DNA of 64,000 bases from Monodelphis domestica (GCF_027887165.1 NC_077234.1:197089459-197153458), one strand, 5' to 3'; shown: positions 45,601 through 58,439, counted from the first letter of the stretch. Notes: generated by a model from the letters alone, not told the origin. Numbers and translations: made by a program.

Positions 45601-47290
45601 TTGAATGAATAAATATAATGTAATTATACTCTGCTACACAGGGTTGTTGGGTCAAAAGTGGTTTATAAAGCAAAGAATACTATATTATAAGTGAGCTGTT
45701 CTTATTAAATATAGTAGATGTGCAAAGATATTGCTCAGAATCCAAAGAATTCCCCTGATTTTTGTTTACTTTGTTGTAACACTATTAATGTCTCTTAAAT
45801 TGGGAAGTTCTCTCAATAATAAAGTTAACTCATAAATTATTCATTCTTTGTCCTGTCCTAGATGGCACCCTTCATACCACACCAAGGACAACGGATTTAT
45901 TATCAATTCATCAAGCAGGATCACAGCCTCAGATTTGGCCTTTAAAAGGAAAAAACAGATACATAGGGGAATAAGAGTTGGGAAGTCAGAAAGAGAAACT
46001 GTTCAGACACAGATGTGTTCTCTTCCTTTGGGAATCAACCATCCAGTTACATGCCACTTCAAGAAATCATGAGCTCCAGAAAACCATGAGCAGCAGACTC
46101 CTAGACTTATCTTCCTCAACCTAGAAAAGGAATTCTTGAACAAAGTAGAAACTAGAGCTGGGAGTCAGCAAGAGACAGAGTCACTGCATAGAGGAGTAAA
46201 TGTACCCTTCACTGTTTCTTGGACAGTGAAGGTCTTAGAAAAGAGTATTCTCTAGTGACTCCAAGCTCTTTTCTGTGGTTGGAGTAAAGGGAATGTAAGG
46301 TAATACTGGAAGTTCAGAGAATTGTATAGGGCCCTTAGAGGTCAAATACTTGACTCTTTTGTTCTTTCCCTTTATGTGGAATCATTCCTTCCATCCGCCA
46401 TGTTGGAATGGCTGAATCCAGGGAAGTACTACTGATGGATTGTATAAGACCCTGGGGAGGGTTTGGTGTTCTGCCAGTCTGAGTACTTACACACGGGCTG
46501 AAGGCCCTTTTCCTTTTTTGTCAAAGACCTAAATATACACCAAATTTTGTTCTTCCCAGAAGAAAACTTGAGTGAGGACAAAACAAATAAACATTGTCCA
46601 GGAAAACCTTAGGTAGAATTTTGAGGCAAAGAGAGATACTTAGTTAAGATCTCTCAAGAAGCATTTCATATGAACCCAGAATTTTAGTCATAGGTCACAG
46701 GATATTTATAATTATACATTAGTCACCTGAATCAACTGAGTTCTGTTACTTATTGATAGATAAGACTTCTGATACGGTTGTGTAGGTCCTACTCTATTTT
46801 GGTTATTTCATTTATTTATATATTAACCTGGTTACTCTTCCAATGTCAAAAGTACTATTTTTTTTCATATCTGACCTCATTTCTTCCAAATCTGGAACAA
46901 ATTTCCTCAGCTCATTTTGCAGACTTTTATGACCTTCTTTCTTGCCCTTACCAGATTTCACTTTAGTCCAAGCATTCTTTATGATGGATATCTTTCTGGG
47001 GATCCACAAACTTGTATGAGGGAAAGAAAATTACATCATTATTTTCACTGACTTCCTAACTTCAATCTAACATTTCCTTTGATGAGGAAAAAGATTCTGA
47101 GAAGGATCCAATGGCCTCAACAGATTTCCCAAAGGGTTCATACCACAGAAAATGTTAATAAACCTGGTTTGTTCTATTACCAAAGATTTGATGGCAAATA
47201 TAGGCAGCAGGAATATCATTCTGCTTAGGATTATATGCATTTTCCTTTAACAAATCTGATGAACTCATGACTTCTGACCCATTCCTAAAC
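45601..47290. other. Intergenic sequence, nothing assigned
   Basis: No repeat was recognised. Minus-strand frame 46812-47009 (65 codons, Lys-rich, KNAWTKVKSGKGKKEGHKSL) has no recognised family. Confidence 0.3.
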
Positions 47291-47299
47291 ATCAGTGAG

Positions 47300-47795
47300 A
47301 CTAATATATGCCAGCAATTTTCATACTTTTTTACATCAGTATGGTTTTACCTTCTTAAAAATGATCAAGGGCCCCCAAAGAGCTTTTGTTTTTGTGAGTT
47401 CTATCCATGGATACTTACAGTACAAGTTAAAACTGATCAAATTATAAATGATCCATTAATTCATTTCAAAACATGATAAAGTTACTACATTATAACATGA
47501 ATATTATTCTTATGAAAAATATTTTCCAGACAAAATAAAAGGAGAATGGTATGGTTTTATACATATTTGCAAATATATTTAATGTGTGGTTTAATAGAAG
47601 AGAGGCAGATTTTCAAATCTGGGTCTGCGTTCAGTCTGTTGTAATATGCTGTTTAGTTGAAGCATAGGAAGAAACTCTAGACTCACAGAAGTACATCGTT
47701 GGGAAAAAGGAGAAATATTTTAAATAGGCAAGTAATACCTAAGTAATGGTGATGAAAATAATTTTGACCTCACAGACCCCCTGAAAAGGTCCTGG
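47300..47795 (+). mobile_element. Ancient Charlie-like nonautonomous hAT transposon
   Basis: It contains AAAATGATCAAGGGCCCCCAAAGAGCTTTTGTTTTTGTGAG, AATGTGTGGTTTAATAGAAGAG, CGTTCAGTCTGTTGTAATATGCTGTTTAGTTGAAG and, at the end, TTTTGACCTCACAGACCCCCTGAAAAGGTCC. I recall the same order in a mammal-wide hAT-Charlie-type repeat. The outermost inverted termini are decayed. Confidence 0.55.
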
Positions 47796-48037
47796 TTTTT
47801 ATTTTATTATGAATCATAAAAAGCATAATTCTCCATGCTTTCCATACAAAAAGATGACAAGGTCCTTATGTATCTTTTAAGAGATTTCTAAGGATTTTAA
47901 TGTTGTTCAGTCACTGATCCACAACAGGATAAAACACTTTAAGAACTTCTGACACCAAAATAGATCTAAAAGTCATTGTTAATGAAGACATCTACACACC
48001 ATTGACTCCAGAAAACCAGATCCAAGTTCCAGGACCT

Positions 48038-48275
48038 CATGTTGTTGTTCAGTCGTTTCAGTCACATCCCTCTCCTTGTGGTCCCATTTGGAGTTTTCTT
48101 GGTAAATATGTTAGAGAGGTTTGCTATTTCTTTCTCCAGATCATTTTACAGATGAAGAACTGAAGCAAAATGCATTGTGGCTTGTCCAGAGAGTCGGAGG
48201 CCAGATTTGAACTCACAAATATGAGGCTTCCTGACTTCAGGACCTATTCACTGTGCCACATAGCTGCCTGATTTT
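48038..48275 (-). repeat. MAR1 SINE, antisense, with BovB/RTE-like end
   Basis: It starts GTTGTTGTTCAGTCGTTTCAGTC and GGTCCCATTTGGAGTTTTCTTGG, the RTE/BovB-like tail region, and runs back to a tRNA-like head (CTATTCACTGTGCCACATAGCTGCC). It is nearly full length and lies beyond the 3' end of IL18R1. Confidence 0.85.
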
Positions 48276-48821
48276 TAAGGATAGACCTAGTTAATTAAAT
48301 GAATACATTTCATTGGAATAGTGAGAGCCCAATATAAAATAAGATTAGTGGTAAAGTGAATACTAGTCTAACAAGATGTACATTCAGAAAGTTAAGCCCT
48401 TCCTTAACTTTATAAGCCTCCTGTCATTTCCCCACTCTCCATTTCTTTCTTCTGGCTAAAAATTTAAATAAGATATTTATAAATGTCTATAAATATATAA
48501 ATAAAATTTCCATAAATATGTAAACAAGGTATTTTGCATATGTACTCTAGAGAAATAGTCAATTACTCAGGGAGAATGAAGGCAACTACCCCAATCTTTA
48601 TGAAATGCTTTTTTATCTCTTAATAGAATCCACTTGATTCAATGGGGTTATTATTCATTCAAAATTAAAATTTTGCACTCAGGCAAACAAAACATGCTAC
48701 AAAAATACATGCATCTCCTTTTGGAGACTAGAAGCAACACTTGAGGTTAGAGCAAAACAGAAGAAGGGAGAGGAAAGAGTTCATTTGGTTACTCTCAATA
48801 TGATGAAGGGGCAAAATAAGC

Positions 48822-48827
48822 TTTATT
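48822..48827 (-). terminator. IL18R1: Candidate IL18R1 polyadenylation signal
   Basis: TTTATT on the plus strand is AATAAA on the minus strand, about 115 bases after the IL18R1 stop. This would give a short 3' UTR. Other mammals use longer ones, so a later signal may be the main one. Confidence 0.3.
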
Positions 48828-48942
48828 TTAAATAAACTCTTCAGTTTGCTGGAAGAAAGTGAGGTGATTTTCATTTAAGTCATTTGTTATAAAGTCTTAA
48901 TATGTTTTTATAAGCAAGCACTCAACTTAGCCATTTTGAAGG

Positions 48943-49310
48943 TTAAAACTTTGAAACAACAGGCAACAATTCATTTCCCAAGGGATCTGAAGAAAAAACA
49001 TTTTTGGTATTTTTGGCAGGCATCAAATATCGAAGATTCTTCCAGAATCTTGAGTTGTAAGGGAGAGACTTATCTGCTTTCCACTTTAAAATCCTGTGAG
49101 ATTTCAGCAGCTTCAAAGATTGTGGCAAAAATGTAAAGTCACGAATAGGTGTGAATTCGATTAAGATTATTTTAATTTTTCTTTCCACAAGAGCTTCATG
49201 GAGTCCACTTTCAAGTTCATATTTGACTTTACTAGACATGTAGTTTTCACTCAGGACAATGATTAGCCTTCTGCTTTTGTTAATCAATGAATGGATGTCA
49301 TCAACAATAG
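48943..49310 (-). CDS. IL18R1: IL18R1 last coding exon (TIR second half, C-terminus)
   Basis: Acceptor ATTATCAG precedes the exon, whose first codon is completed from the previous exon. It reads [20 protein letters not shown], then [40 protein letters not shown] and [20 protein letters not shown], with [14 protein letters not shown] (box 3 FW) near the end and a tail ending LLPVVSKF. Human IL18R1, as I recall it, ends in LPVLSES and shares most of the rest. The TIR domain recruits MyD88 with IL18RAP. The stop TAA lies at 48945-48943. The whole second half of the TIR is in one exon. Confidence 0.95.
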
Positions 49311-51807
49311 CTGATAATTAAAGACATGTCCTTGGTTAGAAAGGCTAAAAGAATTGCTAGGAAATAATAATCATTTGAAAACTTTTAATTGGGAGTAATA
49401 TGGCATATTTTTTTATAATTTGGGACACATAAAATGATGGTATGTTTTTGGAAGCCACCCCATTATTCCAAATAGAAAATGAGTCTAGAAAATAATTTCT
49501 TTGTTTATGTAGACCCATTTAAAAAGAACTCATCTTTTCTAATTATGAGAACCTCATATTTAGGTAGTATTTGAATTTACAAAATGTTTTTTTTTTCTCA
49601 AAAGAACCATGTAAAAGAAATACTATAAATATTATCTCTATTTTATAAGCTAAGAAACAGCCTAGAGAAATGACACAGCTTGCCCAAGTTAATACAGTTA
49701 GTATCTAAGGAAAGTTACAAACTCAACTCTGAATTTCAAATTTAGTTTCAGATCTCATTCCTTAAACATATGACTGGAGCCATGATTTCATATAGGAAAC
49801 TCCCAACTGAGGGAACTCTGTCTGCTAATAAAGGAAGGTGATTTCTCTGCAACATAAAGTCTAAGAGAATTGCCTAGACTATTAAGAGCTTAAATGGTTT
49901 TCTTAGGGTCATGGTGCCAATATGTGGCAGAGGTAAATCTTAAACTCAGGTCTTCCTAGCACTAAGAGCAACTAGATGTCTCCTCCCAAAGTCATGGTAC
50001 CATTTAAAATGTCAGTCCATAAATATAATATAAAATACACACCCGTGTGTAGAGGACAGTGATTTTGTTGATAAAAGAAATGCAGAGCAAAAGGCTATAG
50101 ACCATCTATCTATCAATCATTCGCCAAACCCTTTTAGCCTTTTCCTCCCAGCCCCTCTGATACGTATAAACCGTTCTTAGCATTTGGGGATTGATAAAAA
50201 GCTAAAAAGAATTTTCTTTGCCCTAAATAAAAGAAAACAATTCACTCAGAAAAACCCACAGGGAACAGCAGCAAAAGAGAGAACGAATGCCTTTGTGTTT
50301 TTTCTGGCTAGTTGTGTATGGCCTGTTGGTTGTTGTGGGATGCTAGCTCTGAAGTGGAAATCATCTCAGCTTTTTAGAGCTGTGATTCTATAACTGTGGC
50401 CTGTGTAGCAAAGCCGCATCCTAGCTAAAGACCAGCAAAGAGAGAAAACGCAGTCACTGAGAGCACCCGATCAGCAGACATCTGCCCAGAGTGACAGAAA
50501 GCAGAATTGTGACAGCATCAAAGGAGAACAGCTGCTCTCCCCCAAGAGTAATCCCAGCCATACATGTTTCTTTGGTCTCCTCTTTCACTGGTACTAGGAA
50601 TTAACCTGCAGGAAAATGCCCAAGAATATGGATGGGGTGGAATCTTTCTTGACATTTATTTTGATATGTGGGTTGGTTAAATATATTTTATTTTGAAATG
50701 ACATCTGTAAGAGCAAACAAACTAATTAATTAATTAATTAATAATCATCAGTGGGAAAGAAGGCTATTTTTGTTCTTTTGAGAGGCAGAGGTTGAAATCA
50801 CATCTGGGTGGTTAGCTAAAAAATCCCCTAGATATTTAAATGTGCCTTTGAACTGCTTTTCTTCTGCTGCTTTTAGGTTCTTTCTATCTAAACACTTACT
50901 TGAATTCACATGAGAAAATTCTTTTTCATGCTTTTCCCCTCCTATAATGCGAATTGTGCTCCATGTGAATCAGGACTTGAGCAAAGACTAAAAGGGACTG
51001 GGGATCTTTGTCCTACTTTCCTTTTGTTCTGTGTTCCTGTCATCAAAAAAATGACATCCTCCTTACACACTTTACACACACACACACACACACACCCCAG
51101 CATTTCAAAGTTATAATTTCATAGATCAGTACTCCTATTGACAGATCACAGCCATTCTGTAACCCCTACAACTGAAAAATTCATCTCTTTATGGCCAATT
51201 GAATGACGAGTAAGCAGTCTTTCCAAAAGGTCACTGAAAAAAAGATAATTATTATTCCTTATTCTTACTTACTACAAACTCCCCAGTTTTCTTAATTTTT
51301 GTCACTTAGGGCTATCTTTGTTAAAACCAGCAAATATTAATATGGGGATATATCACGTAGTACCCAGATGTGTAATGACTCATTTCTTAAAAGTGGGAAC
51401 CAACTTTTGTCCCACAAAATAGTTCATCAAAATAAGCACGGTATTCTGACTTTCTGAAAGGAATTCTCTAGATAGAAACCATTTGTTAATATCAAACTTG
51501 ATCTTACAGCAGTATGCCCACCCCACATTTCAGAGAACAGAAAATGAACTAATTCTTGGAAAGGAAGTTACTAGAGCTACCACAATTAACATGTTTGTAG
51601 CTGCTGGATAAACCTGAAATAAAACCACAGATACTCAAGGTTTCTGTGTGATGTTTTGTTTTTTGTTTTGTTTTGTTTTCAGAAAAGACAAGAAAAAAAG
51701 AAGTCATTCATAAGTTTAAAATGTTAAATAATAACTACTTTTGCCCCCTTATTGTTCAGACAAAAAACATCTTCACTGGTTTTTCAAGCTATATTCTCTT
51801 TGCTTAC
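49311..51807 (-). other. IL18R1: IL18R1 intron between the TIR exons
   Basis: It holds old antisense MIR-like pieces at about 49560-49760 and 49870-49990 and a (CA)n run at about 51072-51095. A somewhat GC-richer unique block lies at about 50100-50600. No further exon was seen. Confidence 0.5.
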
Positions 51808-51966
51808 CTCCTCCAGGAATTATATCCCTTTCAAATATGCACAATTTATAGCCAAAGTGTTTTTCCAAGGCTTCAGGTAAAATCTCAAGAGCAAATTTGT
51901 GTTCTTCTCCATTTTCAGATTGGCAGTCTTTCAGGTAGGACACAAATGCATCGTATTCTTTTCCAT
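51808..51966 (-). CDS. IL18R1: IL18R1 exon: TIR domain first half
   Basis: The acceptor is CCCCTCCCCAG and the donor is GGAG|gtaagc. The peptide is [20 protein letters not shown], then [20 protein letters not shown] and [13 protein letters not shown]. It contains TIR box 1 (YDAFVSY) and box 2 (ERDIIPGG, with the RDxxPG loop needed for adaptor contact). Nearly every residue agrees with human IL18R1 as I recall it. Confidence 0.95.
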
Positions 51967-52384
51967 CTGGGGAGGGGAAAGATAAGTTTTCCTCAAGTTA
52001 CTGAACATGTAAATCCAATTTAATCAAGACCATAATTTGAAGAAAATGTTTAAGATATTAAAAATTGGTAGATATCACTTGAAGAATATTAAATTATATC
52101 AGTTTAACAGATAGCCCCCCCCTCCCCAGAAATGTAGGGAACACTCCTTGGTACATAAATGCATTTTAAAGACATTTGAATTAAAATACAATTTAGGAGA
52201 CTTTATTAGATGGCTAAAATTTTTTCTCAACTTAAATAATTCTACTATAGAAAAATCACTGAGATTACAAGCAACAAAGAGAAAAATGTTAGCTTTAACA
52301 TATACCCCCATGTCATTTTCTCTTCTTACAGGGTGAATTTGTTGAATGTCAATAACAGATTTTAGCTGTAATCATCTATTAGTC

Positions 52385-52475
52385 GTTGTCTTTTGTACTT
52401 GACAAAGACCAAAATGACATCACTTCATAAATTGGATTTAAGTAAGATAAAGTTGGGAACAAGATCATATGCACA
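52385..52475 (+). repeat. Unnamed marsupial repeat family, short copy
   Basis: TTGTCTTTTGTACTTGACAAAGACCAAAATGACATCAC then ATAAATTGGATTTAAGTAAG match the first third of the copy at 30780. It lies inside an IL18R1 intron. Confidence 0.5.
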
Positions 52476-54139
52476 TCAAACAAGTATTTCCTGATTTCCT
52501 GCTATGCTATCAATCACTTAAGTGCCTGCTATGTACTTTGCATTTGCAGTAGACGATGTAGAGGATGGAAGTATAAGTTGCTCTTGGCCTTGAAGACCTT
52601 AAAATCTAACTAGGGGTATATAAGGAAAAGCTAAGGAAAAGCAAATGCCTAACAAACTAAAGTAGTAGTTCCATGAGTTGATAAAGAAGGTAACCAATCA
52701 TTCATTTGTTAGAGGACAGCAGAAATGTCCAACCTCAGATCTGAATTGCCTCTCGGGTTATTCTAAATAATACCTTCAGGTGATGAATTTACTCAAGGGA
52801 AAGGAAAAACAGAGATAAAGTTTGAGGAGTCAATACTAGAAAAGGGTGTACAAGCATTAGTATAATACACTCCTCAATTTCTCATTACCTTTCATTAAGA
52901 AAACTTCTTCTGGCATAGAAGAAGACACTACTCACTAAAAATAACTGCCCTATTGAGTCCACAAGGATGTAAGTTTTTGCTGCTCAAGGAACAAAAAGGA
53001 AAACTGAGATGATGTTAATTAACAACAACACCTATTACATAGGATACCCCTCCAAATTAGGAGATGCTTCAAACTTCTAGGATCTTCCAATCTAGTTAAG
53101 GAGACAAAACACACACCAATGAAGTAATGAGAATCATCACAAGGCAACATAACAGCATGTGCAAAATAACATGACATACGTTGAAAAGCCATAAATGTCA
53201 AAGAGAAACATAAAGAATGTGTGTTCAGAGTGGGAAAAGTGTCCATTGGGAAATAGTTCCTAGAAAATCTAAGTGTGCCTTGATGTACGTGATCTATGTA
53301 AATTAGTAGAGGAAAGAAGTATTATAAGGGATGGGAATATGAAAATGGTCTAATGGCTAAAAGGACATATAACTAGCACAAATGGATTTGTAAGAAACAA
53401 TTCAATATTCTCTTAGAATTATACTTACTAATCCATTACAAATTCATTTCCCTGGTCACACATGAAGACTATTGCTATTGTGTTTGTTGATCAAATTTTA
53501 TATGATATGTTCCAACATAGTAATTCATCTTCTCAATTAGCCATACCCAGACTCATAAAATGTTGGGAGATGAAAAGGCCCCCTTCATTTTACAAATAAA
53601 CATTTCCACGTGTCAGCATACAAAATTCCAATCACATTAATCTTGAATATCTTTCAGTCTCACCAACTTTAGGATTAAATTATTTCCTGGTGTATTTGTT
53701 TAATTTTGACTACTGAAGACTCACAATAAATTTTCTTTCATATAATAATCTATAATCCTTATTTTAACCAATATTAGGACCCTTGGACTAAAATGGAGAA
53801 CCTTACTGAGGACTGCTATCCTTTGTTACAATAAGAATTTATTTTCCTATTGTGAAGTATTATTATTTGTTAAAATAAAACTCTAGTTTAATGAGATGTG
53901 CCATCATATTAGAATATGGAGTAAAGCTGGAATTCCAAGTGGAAGACATATAAAAGCACAAATGATAGCAAAGCACATTTTTACATGGAGTAAGATTGTA
54001 ATAAATAAAGCTAGCAAGTGGCCACAGTTGACATATGTTGACACTTATTTTAACCATAATGTTTTTAACCATAATGTAACAATGTGTTAACATTAAATCT
54101 TTGTTTCTTGGACCAAATATATAATGATGGAAAAGTTAT

Positions 54140-54470
54140 TCCAAGAATCCTACATTTTAAACAACTCATGAGGAAACTGAATCAGAGAGAGTTTAAGTGA
54201 CTTGGCCAGAGTCACACAGCTAGCCACTGTATGAGTCTATATCTGAACTCAAACCTTCTTTTTTACAAATCCAGCACTCTATCCTCTCTTACACTGAAGT
54301 TACTTAGTATTCACCCTTCATTTTGCAAATGAGTACAGTTTCAAAATGACAAATGATTTGCCCAAGGACACATAGTAGTGAGGTAAAGAGCTAGTACTAG
54401 AAATCATGCAGGTTTTCTGAATCTGTATACAATGTTCTTCTCATTACCCAATGTTGCCAGGCCAAAATAA
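54140..54470 (-). repeat. Two antisense MIR/MAR-like SINE fragments
   Basis: At 54165-54290 the sequence reads GAGGAAACTGAATCAGAGAG, GGCCAGAGTCACACAGCTAGCC and CCAGCACTCTATCC. At 54320-54470 comes AAATGATTTGCCCAAGGACACATAGTAG. Both are diverged and intronic. Confidence 0.6.
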
Positions 54471-54855
54471 TCATTGCAATTCAGCTTAGTTCAACAAATA
54501 TTTATTAAGAATAAAATGCTGTGTAACACAGACAAAAGAAAAAAGACCTTTTTTAAGGACTTTTTGACAAGACTGACAGACATAAATATAAAAGTCAGAG
54601 CAGAATTCCTAGACAACATTTAGACAACTAAAAGAGAGTACAGTAAAAGCTCATTAAGTACTAAAGTAATTCAAAGTGTCACCACAGATTACAGTAGATA
54701 CTGCTTGTGCCTAGCATCCTTCCTATAATTATAACTGACAACAAATATGATGTCATAACAATGCAATACAATTAAATGCACATGAACTTCTCAACTGAGA
54801 ATGGAGTATATTCTTGAGACAAGAAAAGAGAGGCCAGTGCAGCGATAAATATTAC

Positions 54856-55005
54856 CTAGTAAAGTCTCATCTCTTCTAAGAAAGTCCCTGTAACATAAAA
54901 GTATATCAACTCTATAAATGACACACATGATCACTAGGAAGATGACTGCAGCTGAAGATACAAGGGCAATAATAAAAATGTGTCTGGAAATATCAGCAGG
55001 ACCTT
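54856..55005 (-). CDS. IL18R1: IL18R1 exon: transmembrane segment
   Basis: The acceptor is TTTTTTCCCCAG and the donor is CTAG|gtaata. The peptide begins EGPADISRHIFIIALVSSAA and continues VIFLVIMCVIYRVDILLCYR and DFLRRDETLL. The hydrophobic run from IFIIALV to IMCVIY is the single membrane helix. The basic YR...RRDETL segment that follows is the juxtamembrane signature of this receptor family, leading directly into the TIR domain. Confidence 0.93.
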
Positions 55006-56402
55006 CTGGGGAAAAAAGAAAGAAAAGAAAATTATTATTTTTTAATTAAAAAATCATCCACCCTCTTTAATGCTATCTACTTCCATCACAGGTTCATAAA
55101 CAACTTGTTCTCAACTCAAGTGTTTATCACTTTGGCTCAGTAGGATGTTCTGTCTAGAAGACAAATTAGGATACATGTTACTGTTTTTCAGCTCAAACTC
55201 TGCACAAATATTGATTTTGAGCCTTGAAATAGCTGAATGGAAGCATTTTAAATAATGCCACCCTTAAGGATAGAGACTTAAAATGGTAAGAGAAAAGAGA
55301 AATAAAGATGGAAAGGGGGAAAATTTGTAAACAATTAAGCTAGAAACTTGGGAACATAGCTATATTCTAGTGCCAATGGTGCCCCCATATTGGGGATGGA
55401 AATCCTATTCTCTGCCATGACTCTTAATTATAGTCTTTTACTTAAAAACAAAACAAAACAAAACTCTGATCACAGTAACTGATCAACCATTGTTCTGGGG
55501 GTGAAACTTACTATCCACCCCTGTCTTGGACATGACAAACTCAGAGCACAAATCAAAAGAAATAGTTTTTGGACATAACCAATGTGGAAATTAGTTTTCC
55601 TCAACTCTGCATATCTCTCACTAAGGTTTTGGTTTGGTTTTTCTTTTTTCTCAATGTGTGGGAGGGTGTAAGAGGAAGAGAAAGTGAACTTTTGTTAATT
55701 GAAAAATGTAAATTTAAAGAAGAAATGATTTTTTAAAAAAGAAAAAAAGATAAAGGAAATATAAAAACAAAGTAACAAAAAAGAATTTTTAAAGGTGAAA
55801 AAAATAAAAAATTGCAGACTTTCTAGTACAACTAGCTATTAAAACAATATCTAAATGGCTGTGGTTGTTGAATAAAGGACCTGGATAGTTAATGTCACTA
55901 TACCTCTGGACATTTATTTGAGACTAAATATCTAGGTTTTACTATATTCTTCATGCCCATCCTTCTACCATCCAGGCCATCCTCCTTGGAGTATAAGGGA
56001 CTTCCCCTCCTGTCTTTGATAGATGGTGGCTGTGCATAGAAGGGGTTGAAACAAAAGGAAAACTAGAAAAAAGGCAGAAAAAGAAGTGAGGAAGAACAGT
56101 AGCAGTAATAGCAGCTCCTTTGGCTCACTACCTAGCCCCTTTAATCTCCCATCCCTTTGCTCAGGGCCTTGGACAAGTATAAGTGAAGCAAAGATCAACT
56201 AAATGTGAAAAGCTAAAGGACTTTCAGCTAGGAAACCAAAAAAATGTGTGTGTATGTATGTATATATATACATATATATGTGTGTGTGTATTTATATGTA
56301 AATACCTGTGTATGAAATGTATATGCATCCTCATGAAGAAAAATAATTGTAGTGAAGAGTTTCATAATCATTTATAATTCAGTTTCATTCATTCATCTAG
56401 AA

Positions 56403-56466
56403 AGGCAGGCAGGAAGGAAGGAAGGAACGAAGGAAGGAAGGAACGAAGGAAGGAAGGAAGGAAGGA
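56403..56466 (+). repeat. (GGAA)n microsatellite
   Basis: An array of GGAA units with occasional GGAACGAA interruptions, within an IL18R1 intron. It is followed by GGGAGGGAGGGAGG. Confidence 0.9.
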
Positions 56467-56521
56467 AGAAACAGAGGGAGGGAGGGAGGAGAGACCCCTG
56501 AGTTCCACCCAGACTGATTTC

Positions 56522-56655
56522 TTTTTTTTATTTTTTAATTGAAAAATGTTATTTAATTAATTAATTGAGAATATTTTTACATGGTTACATGATTCATGTT
56601 CTTTCCCTCCCCTATCCCCCCCCCCCACCATAGCCAAGACACAATTCCACTGGGT
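56522..56655 (-). mobile_element. Very short L1 insertion (134 bp) with 16-bp duplication
   Basis: It consists only of the antisense L1 3' end (TTATTTAATTAATTAATTGAG, TTCCCTCCCCTATCC, ACACAATTCCACTGGGT) with its tail as T's on the plus strand. The target CACCCAGACTGATTTC is repeated exactly at 56506-56521 and 56656-56671. This is a severely 5'-truncated but recent insertion in an IL18R1 intron. Confidence 0.9.
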
Positions 56656-56999
56656 CACCCAGACTGATTTCAATCACCTCCAAAGCTGATAGCACTAGAG
56701 ACTCTTGATTCTTAGTCCTGGTCACTAGTTTCAATAATAGAAAGCAGCAAAATATAATGCATTTTCCTTTCTATTTTCTTCATCTAATAAGAGAATTATC
56801 AGCTTATTATAATGGAAAGCCATGAGACCTGGATTCCAGTACCAACTATGGCATTAACTAGTTGTATGACAAAGGGTTATTTTTTTTCTGGTCTCAGTTT
56901 CTCCATTGGTAAAATGAGGTGGGTGAGGTTAGTTGATCTACCATCACTGTCCCAAAGCTAATACTATCAAAACCCTGAAGTAAAATTATGCTAACATAC

Positions 57000-57139
57000 C
57001 TTTCTTCTTCAAGAAATATGCTATAGTCTCGGTGATGCTAGGAGATGACAAGGTACAGTTATACCACATATTCAAATTCTCTTCCTTGACAATTTTGATC
57101 TCCAATAAACTGGAAACACGCGTCATGGCATTTGAATCG
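57000..57139 (-). CDS. IL18R1: IL18R1 exon: Ig domain 3, second half
   Basis: The acceptor is TTCTTATAG and the donor is AAAG|gtatgt. The peptide begins SDSNAMTRVSSLLEIKIVKE and continues ENLNMWYNCTLSSPSITETI and AYFLKKK. The YNCT cysteine is the second Cys of the Ig3 disulfide and lies in an N-glycosylation sequon (NCT). Human IL18R1 has a similar LNVLYNCTVAS segment, as I recall it. Confidence 0.93.
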
Positions 57140-58129
57140 CTATAAGAAAAAGTTTAAGTTTAGTCATAATGTTCACTTGATCTTCCTAAAATATTACTTG
57201 AATACAATAATTCACTTCAGCAATAACCACTATACCTTACAGGTGCAATTCCCACCCAGTAATCGATATTTTAAAAGGAAAGTGAGGGAGAATATTGTTT
57301 TCTCTAATAACTTATCAAGGAATATCAGCGACTGCTTGGAATCAATGTTGAAAGAGTGACTCAGGACTAAAATTCTTGGGAGATGATGGCCATAGAATAA
57401 AAATACAAAAGGATTCAAGTGTAAAAAGATATTCATTGTTCTCCACTCTCCTAAAATGAGTTCTACTGCAGGTAGGGCTTGAATTTGAAACCACTGAGAT
57501 CAGACCAGGATTTGAAAGGACTTTTGAAAGTCTTTAAAGACCTTCTTTTCAAAAATTTGGAAGTTTCCAAAATTCTTAAATTTAGAGACTTCCTTTCATA
57601 TATGAAACATCCATAACTTGGGCACCTTAAGTCTGGGTCTAACCAGGAAAGAAATTTTACCACCATGGCCATTTCTATATATGGAGATGTTTCTAATGAA
57701 ATTTTTGTGTTACAGAGAAGTAATTAGAAGGCTTAAGAATAGAAAAAAGTCCAAACCTTATGCAACATATATACATACAATAAAATTTTGTATAATAAAG
57801 ATTTCCAATCTCTAGCTGGTGATCTCTTATATTTTTCTTTTTTATATTACTTACAAATTTCTTGGTATTGGGAACTTCCAATGAGGAAACTTCCTGTACA
57901 AGGCAACTAAGTAGGTACCTTCTCTGCAGCCAGAAGTCTTAGAAGTTTACCTGGTGTATGGCCCACGGTCACAGATTCAGTCTGAGTCAGAAGAAGGACT
58001 TGAATTTAGGCTGCCCAAAGGCTGGTTTTCTATGCCCTGGCTTGCCCTATGACACCTCAATTTAGTATAGCATTTTACTTCCATTATTTAATGCAACATT
58101 AATAGCCAGAAAGAAAATGGTCTGTCCCT

Positions 58130-58362
58130 TGAGCATCTTGGTGGGCCTGGAGTCAGGAATATTTATCTTCTTTAGTTCAAATCTGCCTCAGATGCTTAGT
58201 AGCTGTGTGCCTCTGGGTTAGTCAATTAACTCTGTTTACCTCAGTTTCTTCATCAGTAAAATGAACTGGAGAAGGAAACAGAAAAACACTCCAGCATCTT
58301 TGCCAAGAAAACCCCAGTTAGGTTCCAAAAAGTGACATAACTGAACAACAACAATAACAAAA
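58130..58362 (+). repeat. MAR1 SINE, sense, head truncated
   Basis: It starts in GGTGGGCCTGGAGTCAGGAA and has TTCAAATCTGCCTCAGATGC (B box). It ends in TCTTTGCCAAGAAAACCCCAGTTAGG ... CATAACTGAACAACAACAATAACAA, the RTE/BovB-like tail. Confidence 0.8.
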
Positions 58363-58439
58363 CCTGTCGCTTGGAGATATTCTCAGTAGGATTTGTCCTC
58401 TTGTGTGAGAACTTATTTAAAAGCCATTTTTGTTTTAGG

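Larger units (their letters stand above)
55006..56999 (-). other. IL18R1: IL18R1 intron between Ig3 and transmembrane exons
   Basis: It contains a (GGAA)n tract at about 56403-56466, a short L1 insertion at 56522-56655 and a sense MIR-like piece at about 56800-56960. No exon was seen. Confidence 0.6.

Noticed and set aside
46812-47009. 65-codon Lys-rich minus-strand frame between the two receptor genes
   Set aside because: No homology was recognised and no splice sites support it as an IL18RAP or IL18R1 exon.
56183-56377. Plus-strand frame rich in VCMYIYTYICVCV
   Set aside because: It is derived from a TG/TA simple repeat in an IL18R1 intron.
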